DNA of 64,000 bases from Streptococcus mitis (GCF_001281025.1 NZ_CP012646.1:1641001-1705000), one strand, 5' to 3'; shown: positions 19,605-28,672, counted from the first letter of the stretch. Translations and numbers: made by a program. Notes: generated from the sequence alone by a model not told the origin.

Positions 19605-19634
19605 AAACCACTCACTCCAAAGAGCAAGTGGTTG
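19605..19634 (-). terminator. nagB terminator
   Basis: Inverted repeat AACCACT (19606-19612) / AGTGGTT (19627-19633) followed on the minus strand by a T-run, directly after the nagB stop. Confidence 0.8.
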
Positions 19635-19639
19635 CTTTT

Positions 19640-20347
19640 TTATTTTTCAAGTAAGCTAAGCGCTTCAGCATCTGCGATAATAGTCACATCAGGGTGATTT
19701 TGGAGGCTACTTGCTGGTATACTCTCAGTCACTGGTCCAGACACTGTTCCGGCAATGGCTTCTGCTTTTGATTCACCATAAGCAAAGAGAAGGATTGACT
19801 TGGCATCCAAGATATTTTTAATCCCCATTGAAATGGCTTGGGTTGGAACATCCTCAATCTTGTCAAAGAAGCGAGCATTTGCTTCAATAGTAGACTTATC
19901 AAGCTCTACAAGGTGGGTTTGACTGTCAAATGGAGTACCAGGTTCATTAAATCCGATATGTCCATTGCGACCGATTCCCAAGATTTGCAGGTCAACTGGA
20001 TGGTCAGCTAAAATTTGGTTGTAGCGTTCAACTTCAGCTTCAGCATTGTCCTTAACCCCACGAGGCAAGAAACTTTCTTTAAATGGTTTTTGGTTGAACA
20101 AGTTTTCTTGCATGAAGTAACGGTAAGACTGTGGATTGTCTCCATCAAGCCCTACATACTCATCAAGGTTCACACTGGTTAGATTTGAAAAATCAAGGTC
20201 ACTCTCAACAATTTCCTTGTAAAATTCAAGTGGGCTACTTCCTGTCGCAAGTCCTAGGGTTTGAGCGCCGTTGGCCAATTTTTCCTTCAAAATCTCAAAA
20301 GCAACTTTTCCACCTTCGATTTGGTTTTCAACTTTAATAACTTTCAT
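19640..20347 (-). CDS. nagB: Glucosamine-6-phosphate deaminase
   Basis: Converts glucosamine-6-phosphate to fructose-6-phosphate plus ammonia, feeding amino sugars into glycolysis. 235 residues, the usual Gram-positive length. Motifs are [11 protein letters not shown] for phosphate binding, VNLDEYVGL, and [15 protein letters not shown] with the catalytic Asp/His region. Cytoplasmic. The promoter (20377-20405) contains a NagR-type palindrome within its spacer and a CcpA-type site just upstream, implying induction by amino sugars and catabolite repression. Confidence 0.96.
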   Translation of the reverse strand: MKVIKVENQIEGGKVAFEILKEKLANGAQTLGLATGSSPLEFYKEIVESDLDFSNLTSVNLDEYVGLDGDNPQSYRYFMQENLFNQKPFKESFLPRGVKDNAEAEVERYNQILADHPVDLQILGIGRNGHIGFNEPGTPFDSQTHLVELDKSTIEANARFFDKIEDVPTQAISMGIKNILDAKSILLFAYGESKAEAIAGTVSGPVTESIPASSLQNHPDVTIIADAEALSLLEK

Positions 20348-20376
20348 CTTTTTATCCTCCGTTTCAATCTATATTT

Positions 20377-20405
20377 ATTATATGGTATAGACCAATTTTT
20401 GTCAA
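20377..20405 (-). promoter_or_regulatory. nagB promoter with NagR-type operator in the spacer
   Basis: Minus-strand TTGACA (20400-20405), 17-bp spacer, TATAAT (20377-20382). The spacer contains TGGTCTATACCA (20383-20394), a near-perfect palindrome of the GntR-family NagR/DasR operator type (core GGTCTAnACC). A repressor there would occlude polymerase. Confidence 0.75.
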
Positions 20406-20406
20406 G

Positions 20407-20420
20407 TGAAAACGATTTAA
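20407..20420. promoter_or_regulatory. cre-like (CcpA) site upstream of nagB -35
   Basis: TGAAAACGATTTAA fits the cre pattern TGnAAnCGnTnnCA with one mismatch. It lies directly upstream of the nagB -35. Confidence 0.55.
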
Positions 20421-20497
20421 TTTCTAAAAAAAGAGCGACTATACTTGAAACATGTTATAATGGATAAGATTAGAACTTAGAAAGAATGAACAGATAT

Positions 20498-21526
20498 ATG
20501 AATACAGCTGATTTTGATTTCCACTTACCCGAGGAATTGATTGCCCAAACGCCTCTCGAAAAACGGGATGCCTCTAAACTCCTCGTTGTCAACCGTGAGA
20601 CGGGAGAAATGCAGGATAAACACTTCCACTCTATTATTGATATGCTGGAACCTGGTGATGCCCTCGTTATGAACGATACCCGCGTTCTCCCTGCCCGTCT
20701 CTATGGTCAAAAGGAAGAAACTGGAGGTCATGTGGAACTGCTCCTACTCAAAAACATTAGTGGCGATGAGTGGGAGGTTCTGGCTAAACCTGCCAAACGC
20801 CTCAAGGTCGGGACTCGTGTTAGCTTTGGTGATGGCCGTCTCAGAGCTGTTGTTACGGAAGAATTGACTCACGGGGGCCGCATTGTCCGCTTTGAATACC
20901 AAGGAATTTTCCTAGAAGTTTTGGAAAGTCTGGGTGAAATGCCACTGCCACCTTATATCCATGAAAAACTGGATGACCGTGAACGTTATCAAACTGTTTA
21001 TGCCAAGGAAAGTGGCTCTGCTGCTGCACCAACTGCTGGATTGCACTTCACCAAAGAATTGCTGGCAGAAATCCAAGCTAAGGGTGTTCATCTAGTCTAT
21101 CTGACTCTTCATGTCGGACTCGGAACCTTTAGACCCGTTTCAGTTGACAATCTGGACGAACACGAAATGCACTCAGAATTCTACCAACTTTCTGAGGAAG
21201 CGGCTGCCACTCTTCGATCTGTCAAGGAAAATGGAAGCCGTGTCATCGCTGTCGGAACCACTTCTATCCGCACCTTGGAGACTATTGGTTCCAAGTTTGA
21301 TGGGCAAATCCAAGCAGATTCTGGCTGGACCAATATCTTTATCAAACCTGGCTATGAATGGAAGGTTGTGGATGCCTTCTCAACCAACTTCCACCTGCCA
21401 AAATCAACTCTGGTTATGTTGGTTTCTGCATTTGCAGGCCGTGAATTAGTCTTAGACGCTTATCACCATGCCATTCAAGAACACTACCGCTTCTTTAGTT
21501 TCGGTGATGCCATGTTTATCTATTAA
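20498..21526 (+). CDS. queA: tRNA preQ1 ribosyltransferase-isomerase QueA
   Basis: Transfers the ribosyl moiety of SAM to 7-aminomethyl-7-deazaguanine in tRNA, making epoxyqueuosine. 342 residues from the ATG at 20498. Another in-frame ATG at 20486 would add four residues; neither has a strong SD. Typical QueA stretches are [37 protein letters not shown] and [19 protein letters not shown] extended -10 lies at 20453-20461. Monocistronic, ending at a strong hairpin. Confidence 0.96.
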   Translation: MNTADFDFHLPEELIAQTPLEKRDASKLLVVNRETGEMQDKHFHSIIDMLEPGDALVMNDTRVLPARLYGQKEETGGHVELLLLKNISGDEWEVLAKPAKRLKVGTRVSFGDGRLRAVVTEELTHGGRIVRFEYQGIFLEVLESLGEMPLPPYIHEKLDDRERYQTVYAKESGSAAAPTAGLHFTKELLAEIQAKGVHLVYLTLHVGLGTFRPVSVDNLDEHEMHSEFYQLSEEAAATLRSVKENGSRVIAVGTTSIRTLETIGSKFDGQIQADSGWTNIFIKPGYEWKVVDAFSTNFHLPKSTLVMLVSAFAGRELVLDAYHHAIQEHYRFFSFGDAMFIY

Positions 21527-21544
21527 TTTTCACAATCAAAAAAA

Positions 21545-21586
21545 GCGCATATTATCAAGGTTTTATAAAGCCTGATAATATGCGTT
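21545..21586. terminator. Bidirectional terminator between queA and the YihY gene
   Basis: Long stem CGCATATTATCA-AGG ... CCT-GATAATATGCG followed by TTTT. Convergent genes use both sides. It closely resembles the hairpin after pepQ (50483-50529). Confidence 0.85.
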
Positions 21587-21603
21587 TTGTAATAGATAAA
21601 GAG

Positions 21604-22464
21604 TTAATTTATTCTAAAGCTCGGATCTTTCAAACTCTGAACACTGGCATTGATCACCGCGCCGACAATTAAAATCTTAGCGATAAGAATAAACCAGAAC
21701 ATCATGACCACCACGACGACGGAACTGAAAAAACGGACGTCCACTAGGTGATTGACATAATTGTTAACATAGACTGAAAAGATATTGAGCAGTAAGACCA
21801 GGGTCAACAAGACAAAGACACTACCTGGCAATACAGAGCGAATCCTTCGCACCTTAACATTGGGTAGAAAATAGTAGAGCATGACTAGGATGGCAAAAAT
21901 CAAGGCATAGACCAAAGGGCCTGTTAGGTCTTGCAGATAATCAAAGAGAGGACTATCCGATTTCCAATAGCTTTTGACAAGGTTGAGGAGCATACGGCCA
22001 AAGACACTCAAAAACAGAGCTAAAGCAAAGAGAATCTGCAAACCAAAACTGACAAACAAACTCATAAGCTGATGGTAAATCATTCCACGATTTTTTGCTA
22101 CTCCGTAAGCTTTATTAAAGGCTTTCTGTAGAAAATTCATAGATTTTGAAAAGGTCCAGAGGGCTGATAAAACCGCAAAACTCAATAAGCCTGTTGACGG
22201 TTGGGTCAGCACTTCTGTAATAATCTTTGCCACCACATCATACATGCTTTCCGGCAAGAATTCATTGACAACCTTTAAAAAATTAGAAACTGGAATCTGA
22301 AAATAAGGGAGGATATTGACCACCACCAAAAGCAGGGGGAAAATCGAAATCAACCAATAGTAGGCTACTGCGACACTGGTCAACTCACTATCTGATGCTT
22401 GATAATAATGTAAAAAAGCTTTTACTAAAGGCTTGTCTATCAGCTCTTTCCACCACTTCTTCAT
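21604..22464 (-). CDS. YihY/BrkB family membrane protein
   Basis: A 286-residue inner-membrane protein with about six long hydrophobic helices, of the YihY/BrkB family once labelled 'ribonuclease BN'. Recognised by ASDSELTSVAVAYYWLISIFP-like first-helix sequence and NKAYGVAKNRG. The start at 22464 (MKKWWKEL) is preceded by AAGGAG; an upstream GTG at 22479 covers that site and is rejected. It follows the antiporter gene by 27 bp. Function unknown. Confidence 0.85.
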   Translation of the reverse strand: MKKWWKELIDKPLVKAFLHYYQASDSELTSVAVAYYWLISIFPLLLVVVNILPYFQIPVSNFLKVVNEFLPESMYDVVAKIITEVLTQPSTGLLSFAVLSALWTFSKSMNFLQKAFNKAYGVAKNRGMIYHQLMSLFVSFGLQILFALALFLSVFGRMLLNLVKSYWKSDSPLFDYLQDLTGPLVYALIFAILVMLYYFLPNVKVRRIRSVLPGSVFVLLTLVLLLNIFSVYVNNYVNHLVDVRFFSSVVVVVMMFWFILIAKILIVGAVINASVQSLKDPSFRIN

Positions 22465-22491
22465 GTCACACTCCTTCACTTACAATCTTGA

Positions 22492-24546
22492 TTAATTTCT
22501 TCTTACCAATTCCATCATATCATAAGGCAGGGTATTGGCAGCTTCCTTCAGAGAATAGTTCTCTAAGTTATTCACATTTTGTCGTAATTTCTTGGCATAC
22601 TTGGTCGTAATCAATCGTTTTTCTTCGTATTCGAAAATCAATTTACGCTCCAGATAATAGCCTCTCAGCATTTCATCGATATTGTTGGGTTTGACACGAT
22701 TGATAACCCGTTCGACAAAGGCACCACTGGTGATGATAGCTGTTTCACGGAGACGAGAATCCTGCATGAAGCTGATTAAAGAACTCTTATAAACCCCTTT
22801 AAGATTCTCCAGACTTTCGATAATCATCTCTGTATTTTCTAGATAGAGCTCTGCAATTTGATCATAGTCAAGGGCTCTGAGTTTCTGTGATTCTTCATTT
22901 TTCCAACTGCGGAAGGTCTTGCCAAGAGTAAAGACTTCGTGAAGGAGAAAACGTAAAATCCGCAAGGAAACAAGGAAATAATAGGTCAATCGTGACGCAA
23001 ACTTGCGATTGATACCTTGTTCCATGTTTTTCAAATAACGTTGGTAGACTCGATAGGCACGCTCACTCATCTTGTCCTCTTCATAAGCCTGTTCTAAACC
23101 ATCACTTTCAATACTGAGGATGAGAAGTTTTAAGGCCTCCCAGTCTTCTTGAGCCCCCTTATTTTCTTGACTCAGGATGAGATTTTCAATACGTCCATGA
23201 TAATTGTCAATAGCCGCATAGAGGGGAAGTTTATTTTTTGTGTCTTCCAACTCTTTTTCCAACTCTAGCGTCACTTCATTTAAAATGGCGATATGCATGA
23301 GATAATCCTTGCTTTCTTCCTGTTCATCAGAAAGATGAGGCAAGACCAAGAGACCTGTTAAAAAACTTACAAGCGTCACACCTGCGACGAGGAAAAGCAA
23401 GAGAGGATACTCCTGCTCTAGATTACTTGGTATCAGAAGAATCGTAGCAATCGACACCGTTCCCTTGACACCTGAGAAGGTCAAAAGAAGCATGTCCTTC
23501 ATATACTTATTTAGCTTCTTCTTGAGACGTCTAGTCCTATAGGCATAATAGCCATAAATCATGACAAAACGAATAGCAAAGAGGACAAAGGTGAGGGCGA
23601 CAAGAGATAGCAATAAAAGTAAGGGATTATAGATTGGATTGGCCAAGATAGGTTCTGCTATCATTTCCAGCTCCATCCCTAAAATCACAAAGACAGAACC
23701 GTTCAGCATAAAGTTTACTGTATGCCAGACCGTCTCAGTCACCGTATCCACTTGGGCTTCGAGGAGCGTAATTTTCTTAAATCGGCTTGCCTTTAAAATG
23801 CCAGCAACCACAACAGCAATAATTCCTGAAACATGGACTTCTTCTGCTAGGAAGAAAGTCACCAGAGGCAAACTCAATTCTAATAAAAGCTCGCTAGCAA
23901 TATCTGTTGCTCTCACACTTAGCAAGAAGGTGTGGAGGAAACGGTTGGTCATGGCTGTTAAAAAGCCAATTAAAAAACCGCCTAGAATTGAAAAGATGAG
24001 CGAACTACTAGCTTGCCCAAGGGAAAAGGCTCCAGTTTTCCAGGCTGTCAAGGCCACCTGAAAGGCAACCAAACCAGATGCATCATTCAAGAGTCCTTCA
24101 CCCTTAAGGATATTGGACACGCGCTTAGGAAAACTAAAGCGCTCCGAAAGAGAGGCAAAAGCTACCAAATCCGTAGGCCCAAGGGCTGCCCCAACAGACA
24201 AGCAAGCTGCCAAGGGAAGGCTGAACCAAAGAAGATGGGCCAAGCCACCCAAACTCAGAGTCGAGATGAAAATCACTGGAAATATGAGATAAACAATGAT
24301 TCGCCAGTGTTTTAAAATAGCTGTAATGTCCGCTTCTTCCGACTCTCTGAAAAGTAAGGGCCCGATAACCAGGGCCAAAAACAACTCCGTATTGAGGTGA
24401 AAGTCGGTATTGGGTAAAAAGAGACCAATCACAATTCCCAGAAGAATTTGCACCAAAGGAAGCGGCAAAAAGGGCAGGAGCTTATTGGTTGTACTTGAGA
24501 CAATCAAAACCAGTAAAAATAGGATGAGGTAAATCAATAATTCCAC
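22492..24546 (-). CDS. Na+/H+ antiporter, CPA1 family (NhaP/YjcE type)
   Basis: A 684-residue transporter. The N-terminal half has about 12 helices with CPA1 motifs: ALGPTDLVAF in the first discontinuous helix and GEGLLNDASGLVAF for cation binding. The C-terminal ~270 residues are a charged cytoplasmic regulatory region. It exchanges monovalent cations for protons, important for pH and salt tolerance. 12 bp from the preceding small gene, in the ytqA-mnmM operon. Cation specificity is not determinable. Confidence 0.9.
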   Translation of the reverse strand: MELLIYLILFLLVLIVSSTTNKLLPFLPLPLVQILLGIVIGLFLPNTDFHLNTELFLALVIGPLLFRESEEADITAILKHWRIIVYLIFPVIFISTLSLGGLAHLLWFSLPLAACLSVGAALGPTDLVAFASLSERFSFPKRVSNILKGEGLLNDASGLVAFQVALTAWKTGAFSLGQASSSLIFSILGGFLIGFLTAMTNRFLHTFLLSVRATDIASELLLELSLPLVTFFLAEEVHVSGIIAVVVAGILKASRFKKITLLEAQVDTVTETVWHTVNFMLNGSVFVILGMELEMIAEPILANPIYNPLLLLLSLVALTFVLFAIRFVMIYGYYAYRTRRLKKKLNKYMKDMLLLTFSGVKGTVSIATILLIPSNLEQEYPLLLFLVAGVTLVSFLTGLLVLPHLSDEQEESKDYLMHIAILNEVTLELEKELEDTKNKLPLYAAIDNYHGRIENLILSQENKGAQEDWEALKLLILSIESDGLEQAYEEDKMSERAYRVYQRYLKNMEQGINRKFASRLTYYFLVSLRILRFLLHEVFTLGKTFRSWKNEESQKLRALDYDQIAELYLENTEMIIESLENLKGVYKSSLISFMQDSRLRETAIITSGAFVERVINRVKPNNIDEMLRGYYLERKLIFEYEEKRLITTKYAKKLRQNVNNLENYSLKEAANTLPYDMMELVRRN

Positions 24547-24557
24547 GCACGTCCTCC

Positions 24558-24812
24558 TTAATCTTTTTTACAACAAGATTCAAAAATCTCCTTCTGCTCT
24601 TTGATTTTTTGGTCAATCTTGGAACAATCCTTGTGCTCAATTTTTTTCTGGCACCGTTCCATCTCAAGAGCAACTAATTTTTTCTTGATTTTAAGCATTT
24701 TTTTGCTCATATGCGCTTGGTCTAACACACCCACTGCTCGTTCGTGGTGGGTTGATTCAACAAAATTCTGGCGCATGGCATCCAGCTTTTCACGTAAGTA
24801 TTGTTTATCCAT
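24558..24812 (-). CDS. Small uncharacterised coiled-coil protein with C-terminal cysteines
   Basis: An 84-residue, highly charged, probably helical protein. The second half is Lys/Glu rich with heptad-like spacing and four cysteines (ERCQKK, KDCSK, and a CC pair three residues from the end). I do not recognise a family. It overlaps the mnmM stop by 8 bp (ATGGATAA) and is 11 bp from the antiporter gene, so it is translated as part of this operon and is likely real. The cysteines could bind metal or form disulfides. Confidence 0.65.
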   Translation of the reverse strand: MDKQYLREKLDAMRQNFVESTHHERAVGVLDQAHMSKKMLKIKKKLVALEMERCQKKIEHKDCSKIDQKIKEQKEIFESCCKKD

Positions 24813-25362
24813 GTCTATATCTTTCTAATTTTTCAATCATCACTAAAAATGGTGGGTTGTTAACTTGATTCAGGGTTCGGTAAATGACAGCTGTGTAATC
24901 TTGTTGGCTCAACTGGCTAACAAACTCCAAGACAGCATCCCTCTCAATATCTCCTCCATCATGACCATAGTAGATCATGATAGCAATCCGTCCACCTTTG
25001 ACAAGTAAGCCACACAGCTTTTCTAAGGCTTCAATCGTTGTCTGAGGTCGGGTAATGACAGACTTATCAGCTGACGGCAGATATCCCAGATTAAAAATCC
25101 CTGCCTTGGCTTCTGTCACAAACTGGTCCAGTGTCTCATGGCCTTGCAAGATTAACTGGGCATTTGTCATTCCAGCCTGGCCCAAACGCTCCTTGGTCTT
25201 TTCCAAGGCTTGCTCCTGAATATCAAAGGCATAGACTTGCTTAGCTAGCTTGGCTAAAAAAAGGGTGTCATGACCATTTCCCATAGTCGCATCCACTACG
25301 ATATCCTCTTTTGTCACTACCTCAGCCAAAAAATCATGTGCCATCTCAAGTGGTCTTTTCAT
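24805..25362 (-). CDS. mnmM: Class I SAM methyltransferase, MnmM (YtqB) type
   Basis: A 185-residue methyltransferase of the YtqB/MnmM family, which in other Firmicutes methylates the aminomethyl group at tRNA wobble uridine 34. SAM motif I is VDATMGNGHDTLFLA, then FNLGYLPSADKSV and an IMIYYGHDGG motif. The start at 25362 (MKRPLEMAHDFL) overlaps the radical SAM gene by 17 bp; a longer frame from 25473 lies inside that gene and is rejected. Downstream of ytqA as in Bacillus. Confidence 0.87.
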   Translation of the reverse strand: MKRPLEMAHDFLAEVVTKEDIVVDATMGNGHDTLFLAKLAKQVYAFDIQEQALEKTKERLGQAGMTNAQLILQGHETLDQFVTEAKAGIFNLGYLPSADKSVITRPQTTIEALEKLCGLLVKGGRIAIMIYYGHDGGDIERDAVLEFVSQLSQQDYTAVIYRTLNQVNNPPFLVMIEKLERYRHG

Positions 25363-26293
25363 TTTCAAACTCCTGTTTTGCAGCCTTGCATCCTTGAACG
25401 CTTCCACGACGTCGCATCTCCATCTCAATACTGTTGAGGACTTCCCATTTATTGAGGCTCCACATAGGACCAATCAGCATATCCCTAGGTGCATCTCCTG
25501 TGATTCGATGGATGACGATATGCTTGGGAATGATTTCCAGTTGGTCACAGATGACCTTAACATATTCGTCCTGGCTCATCAACTGCAAACGTCCTTCGTG
25601 ATAATCTCGTTGCATACGTGTATTGGTCATAAGATGGAGCAAATGCAGTTTAATCCCTTGAATATCATTATCGGTGACACAGCGGCGGACATTTTCAATC
25701 ATCATCTCATGGGTTTCACCAGGAAGTCCATTGATCAAATGAGAAACAATCTCAATTTTTGGATACTTTCTCAAGCGCTTGACCGTTTCTACATATAATT
25801 CATAGGAGTGGGCGCGGTTAATCAGGTCAGAGGTTGTTTCATAAGTGGTCTGCAAGCCCAATTCAACCGTCACATGCATGCGCTCCGATAACTCAGCCAA
25901 ATATTCAATGGTTTCGTCTGGTAGACAGTCTGGGCGCGTTCCGATATTGATTCCTACTACACCTGGCTCATTGATAGCCTGCTCATAGCGCTCCCGAATC
26001 ACTTCCACCTTTTCATGGGTGTTGGTAAAATTTTGAAAATAAACCAGATACTTCTGGACCTCTGGCCACTTACGGTGCATAAAGTCAATTTCCTTATAAA
26101 ATTGCTCACGGATAGGCGCGTCCGGTGCTACGATAGCATCTCCAGAACCTGAAACCGTACAAAAAGTACAGCCTCCATGAGCCACAGTCCCATCACGATT
26201 GGGACAGTCAAACCCCGCATCAATAGGGACTTTAAAGGTCTTTTCTCCAAATAGTTTTCGATAATAATCATTCAAGGTATTATAAGATTTCAT
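25346..26293 (-). CDS. ytqA: TIGR01212 family radical SAM protein (YtqA-like)
   Basis: A 315-residue radical SAM protein with three cysteines in FDCPNRDGTVAHGGCTFC, an Elp3-like spacing. It also has GTRPDCLPDE and VELGLQTTYE. Family TIGR01212; catalytic role unknown, but linkage to mnmM suggests tRNA modification. The chosen ATG (26291-26293) lies 7 nt after an extended -10 TGTTATAAT with a TTGAGA -35 and no SD, so it is probably leaderless; a start further upstream at 26302 or 26317 would precede the transcript. First gene of a five-gene operon. Confidence 0.87.
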   Translation of the reverse strand: MKSYNTLNDYYRKLFGEKTFKVPIDAGFDCPNRDGTVAHGGCTFCTVSGSGDAIVAPDAPIREQFYKEIDFMHRKWPEVQKYLVYFQNFTNTHEKVEVIRERYEQAINEPGVVGINIGTRPDCLPDETIEYLAELSERMHVTVELGLQTTYETTSDLINRAHSYELYVETVKRLRKYPKIEIVSHLINGLPGETHEMMIENVRRCVTDNDIQGIKLHLLHLMTNTRMQRDYHEGRLQLMSQDEYVKVICDQLEIIPKHIVIHRITGDAPRDMLIGPMWSLNKWEVLNSIEMEMRRRGSVQGCKAAKQEFENEKTT

Positions 26294-26300
26294 AACTTTC

Positions 26301-26329
26301 ATTATAACAAAAAACATCTACAATCTCAA
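26301..26329 (-). promoter_or_regulatory. ytqA promoter (leaderless configuration)
   Basis: Minus-strand TTGAGA, 17-bp spacer ending TGT, TATAAT at 26301-26306; the ytqA ATG follows after 7 nt. Confidence 0.75.
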
Positions 26330-26385
26330 AAGCCTGACTTTCCTATAAATTCCTCTGTTTCTCGTTTCCATTAGCGATTTTTTAT

Positions 26386-26402
26386 GATACAATATGGGTA
26401 TG
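26386..26402 (+). promoter_or_regulatory. -10 box of the DUF3397 gene (leaderless configuration)
   Basis: TGATACAAT with the -10 at 26388-26393. Six nt later is the ATG at 26400. No ribosome site. Back-to-back with the leaderless ytqA promoter. Confidence 0.65.
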
Positions 26403-26753
26403 ATTTTAATGAAATTAGCATCTATTTTATTATTGATACTGACCTTAGTCGTCTGCATTATCATAACCAAACTTTTTAGATTAAAAAAACTAGGACGAAA
26501 CTTTGCAGATTTGGCTTTTCCAGTCTTGGTATTTGAATATTACCTTATTACAGCTAAAACCTTTACCCATAATTTCCTCCCTAGACTGGGCCTATCCCTC
26601 TCACTCCTAGCCATTATTCTCGTTTTTTTCTTCCTTTTGAAAAAACGTAGCTTTTACTATCCTAAATTCATCAAATTTTTCTGGCGTGCAGGATTTTTAG
26701 TAACCCTTGTCATGTATATCGAGATGATTGTTGAATTGATGGCTCAGAAATAA
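26400..26753 (+). CDS. DUF3397 family membrane protein
   Basis: About 117 residues, four hydrophobic helices with short basic loops (RLKKLGRN, LLKKRSFYYP). This is the pattern of DUF3397 membrane proteins of lactobacilli and streptococci. Function unknown. The first in-frame ATG at 26394 touches the -10 box, so the ATG at 26400 (MILMKLAS) is the likelier start and would coincide with the transcription start. Divergent from ytqA. Confidence 0.75.
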   Translation: MILMKLASILLLILTLVVCIIITKLFRLKKLGRNFADLAFPVLVFEYYLITAKTFTHNFLPRLGLSLSLLAIILVFFFLLKKRSFYYPKFIKFFWRAGFLVTLVMYIEMIVELMAQK

Positions 26754-26764
26754 AAAACTAAATC

Positions 26765-26810
26765 AAAAACACCTCAATCAAACGGAAATACAGTGATTGA
26801 AGTGTTTTTT
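26765..26810 (+). terminator. Terminator after the DUF3397 gene
   Basis: Inverted repeat AAACACCTCAATCA ... TGATTGAAGTGTTT followed by a T-run. Confidence 0.8.
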
Positions 26811-26835
26811 TCTTTACCTATTTTTTCATCAATTC

Positions 26836-27144
26836 CTATTTTCCTTCTTTATCAGGAAAGAGGTAACCAATGCCTACACAAGCCAGCACACCTGCTCCAA
26901 TTACCAAACCACTTGAAATTGGCAACAAATCCAAAATTGCATTTGCGATGATAAAGGCAATAATCAAACACATCAGACTAGCCTTGTAGTCTTTTTTCAA
27001 AAGATTCTCTAGAGTGAAAAATAGGAACAGCCCTACCGGAATCAATGACCAGAGGTTTACATTTAAACTTGGCCATCCAACAGAACCAAAATACACTACT
27101 GTCGCTGCTGCTACTAAAAATATAATCCCTAATAATTTTTTCAT
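26836..27144 (-). CDS. Small LiaI/LiaF-type membrane protein
   Basis: A 102-residue protein made almost entirely of four hydrophobic helices arranged as in the N-terminal LiaF/DUF5668 membrane module (LWSLIPVGLFLFF, KASLMCLIIAFI, GAGVLACVGIGYLFP). No soluble domain. Ribosome site GGAGAT upstream of the ATG. Possibly envelope-stress related by family resemblance, but I would not assign a function. Confidence 0.65.
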   Translation of the reverse strand: MKKLLGIIFLVAAATVVYFGSVGWPSLNVNLWSLIPVGLFLFFTLENLLKKDYKASLMCLIIAFIIANAILDLLPISSGLVIGAGVLACVGIGYLFPDKEGK

Positions 27145-27304
27145 TTTTTTATCTCCAATTTCTTTTTTAGAACTTGAGTTATTTGATGTTGTATCCTCAC
27201 GTCCCTTACAAAAATCATTATAGCAGAGCTCAATTTCAAGAACAAATTCTTTTGCCTATCTGGTCTTAATCTCGGTCTAAGTGGTTGAAGCGTTAAGATA
27301 AAAG

Positions 27305-27328
27305 AAAAGAAGCCCTAATGAGCTTCTT
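27305..27328 (-). terminator. Terminator downstream of the DUF6287 gene
   Basis: Minus-strand GAAGAAGC-TCATTAGG-GCTTCTT followed by TTC/TTTT. Confidence 0.65.
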
Positions 27329-27396
27329 CATTCTAGCAATTGCAACAGTATTTCTGAACTAAAACAATCGAAAGTTAGATTCTAAACTAGTTTTTT

Positions 27397-28307
27397 CTAG
27401 TTAGTATTTCTCTTTTCCTTAGATTCTAGAGAAGTTTTTATTGCTTCGCGTTCAGCCTGTAGTTGAGCTAAATTCTTCTCCTCTCCCTCAAGTTTACTAG
27501 TATCTGGTTTTACACGATAGTAAACATCTTCTGGTCTCGACAACATCGCTTCATACTGCTGTCCTGCAAACAGTCTATCCTCGTCATGATTGCTTTTATC
27601 TGTCAATTTTCCACCATCACCAGCTTGCATTACAACTCCACTAGGTACAGCAACTACGATAAAGCCTCCAACAATTTCATTTTTAACATGTGCACTTACT
27701 GTTTCTACATCTCGAAATCTAGAATCTGAAGTTCGATTTTTCAAATGAGAATGACTATTATCTAGTTCAATAATCGCTTCAGATTTTTGACCATTTGATA
27801 GCCAAGAGGAACGTACTTCCCCAGACTCATTAATGACATATTCATTACCCGAAGCTGTACGCCAAGTACCTTTCAAACTAGATAAATCGTTATTTCTTAA
27901 TGACTCGATATCCAATCTTGGCACAGCAGTTTCTTCTTTTAGCTTGCAACTAACTTCTCTGACTCAGCGACTTTGCTATCTAAACTAGCTAGCTGTTCCT
28001 TGAGTTTTTGAATTTCCTCCTCTTTCTTCTTCCTGATTTCAGATGATGTAGAATTATCTGTCGTTTCTTGACTTTTGTTCTCTTTTTTTACAACCGAAGG
28101 GATGGCTTCGGTTGATTCTTTCTTTTCATTAGGTGATAAGAAAAGGATGCTTGCTACTATTGCAACAACCAAAAGACTAAGAGCGATACCAATATAGACT
28201 TTTATTTTGAGAGCCGTTCCAACAATTGTCGATGGAGAGGATCCCTTCGCTACATTTGAAACAGTTTGTTTAGGACCATTTTTCTCTTTAAAATCTTTCT
28301 TAGTCAT
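27397..28307 (-). pseudogene. DUF6287-type secreted/membrane protein, split by a frameshift
   Basis: Two adjacent reading frames form one protein. Part 1 (ATG at 28307, SD AGGAG) has a cytoplasmic Lys-rich head, one membrane helix (GIALSLLVVAIVASILFLS), then a Ser/Lys/Glu linker with coiled-coil character. It stops at 27939. Part 2, in another frame, reads KLKEETAVPRLDIESLRNND, then SSLKGTWRTASGNEY, the start of a DUF6287 domain, to 27397. Restoring one A in the GCAAGC near 27945 would join them. Either a real pseudogene, a phase-variable tract or a sequencing error. Function of DUF6287 unknown. Confidence 0.65.
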
Positions 28308-28564
28308 GTTATTACTCCTATTTTCACTATATTTTACATTTACCTTAGATAAATTTACAAGATTTTTTCTAGTATATGTGAATGTCTTAAAGTTCAAAAA
28401 ATAATCTAAAAAGTTATCCTGATGAAACCCTACTATTAAATTCTTTTGTAAACTTATTAGGATAAATTATATCATAATTTTTCAAAATTTTATATATATT
28501 TTGGTGCAACAAGTGAAATTATAGGCACTAATAGTCTAATACTATCTATTCATCTTATATTTAT

Positions 28565-28592
28565 AAAAAAGAAACCCAGTAGAATGAGTTTC
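28565..28592 (-). terminator. tRNA-Thr terminator
   Basis: Minus-strand AGAAACTCA-TTCTAC-TGGGTTTCT followed by TTTTT, just 3' of the tRNA. Confidence 0.8.
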
Positions 28593-28599
28593 TTCTCTT

Positions 28600-28672
28600 T
28601 GCCGATTGCAGGGTTTAAACCTGTGACCTAGGCTTTACGAGTGCCTTGCTCTACCAACTGAGCTAAATCGGC
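28600..28672 (-). tRNA. tRNA-Thr (anticodon CGT), with weakened stems
   Basis: A 73-nt cloverleaf with perfect acceptor stem GCCGATT/AATCGGC, D arm GCTCAGTTGGTAGAGC, anticodon loop CTCGTAA and discriminator A. Odd points: anticodon-stem pair 31-39 is A-A, T-stem pair 49-65 is A-C, and the T-loop reads TTTAA instead of TTCRA (C56 lost). It has a near-perfect promoter and terminator. It reads ACG, which a TGT tRNA could also read. Confidence 0.85.

Noticed and set aside
25363-25473. Longer N-terminus for the mnmM gene
   Set aside because: The extra 37 codons overlap the radical SAM gene in another frame and do not resemble a SAM methyltransferase.
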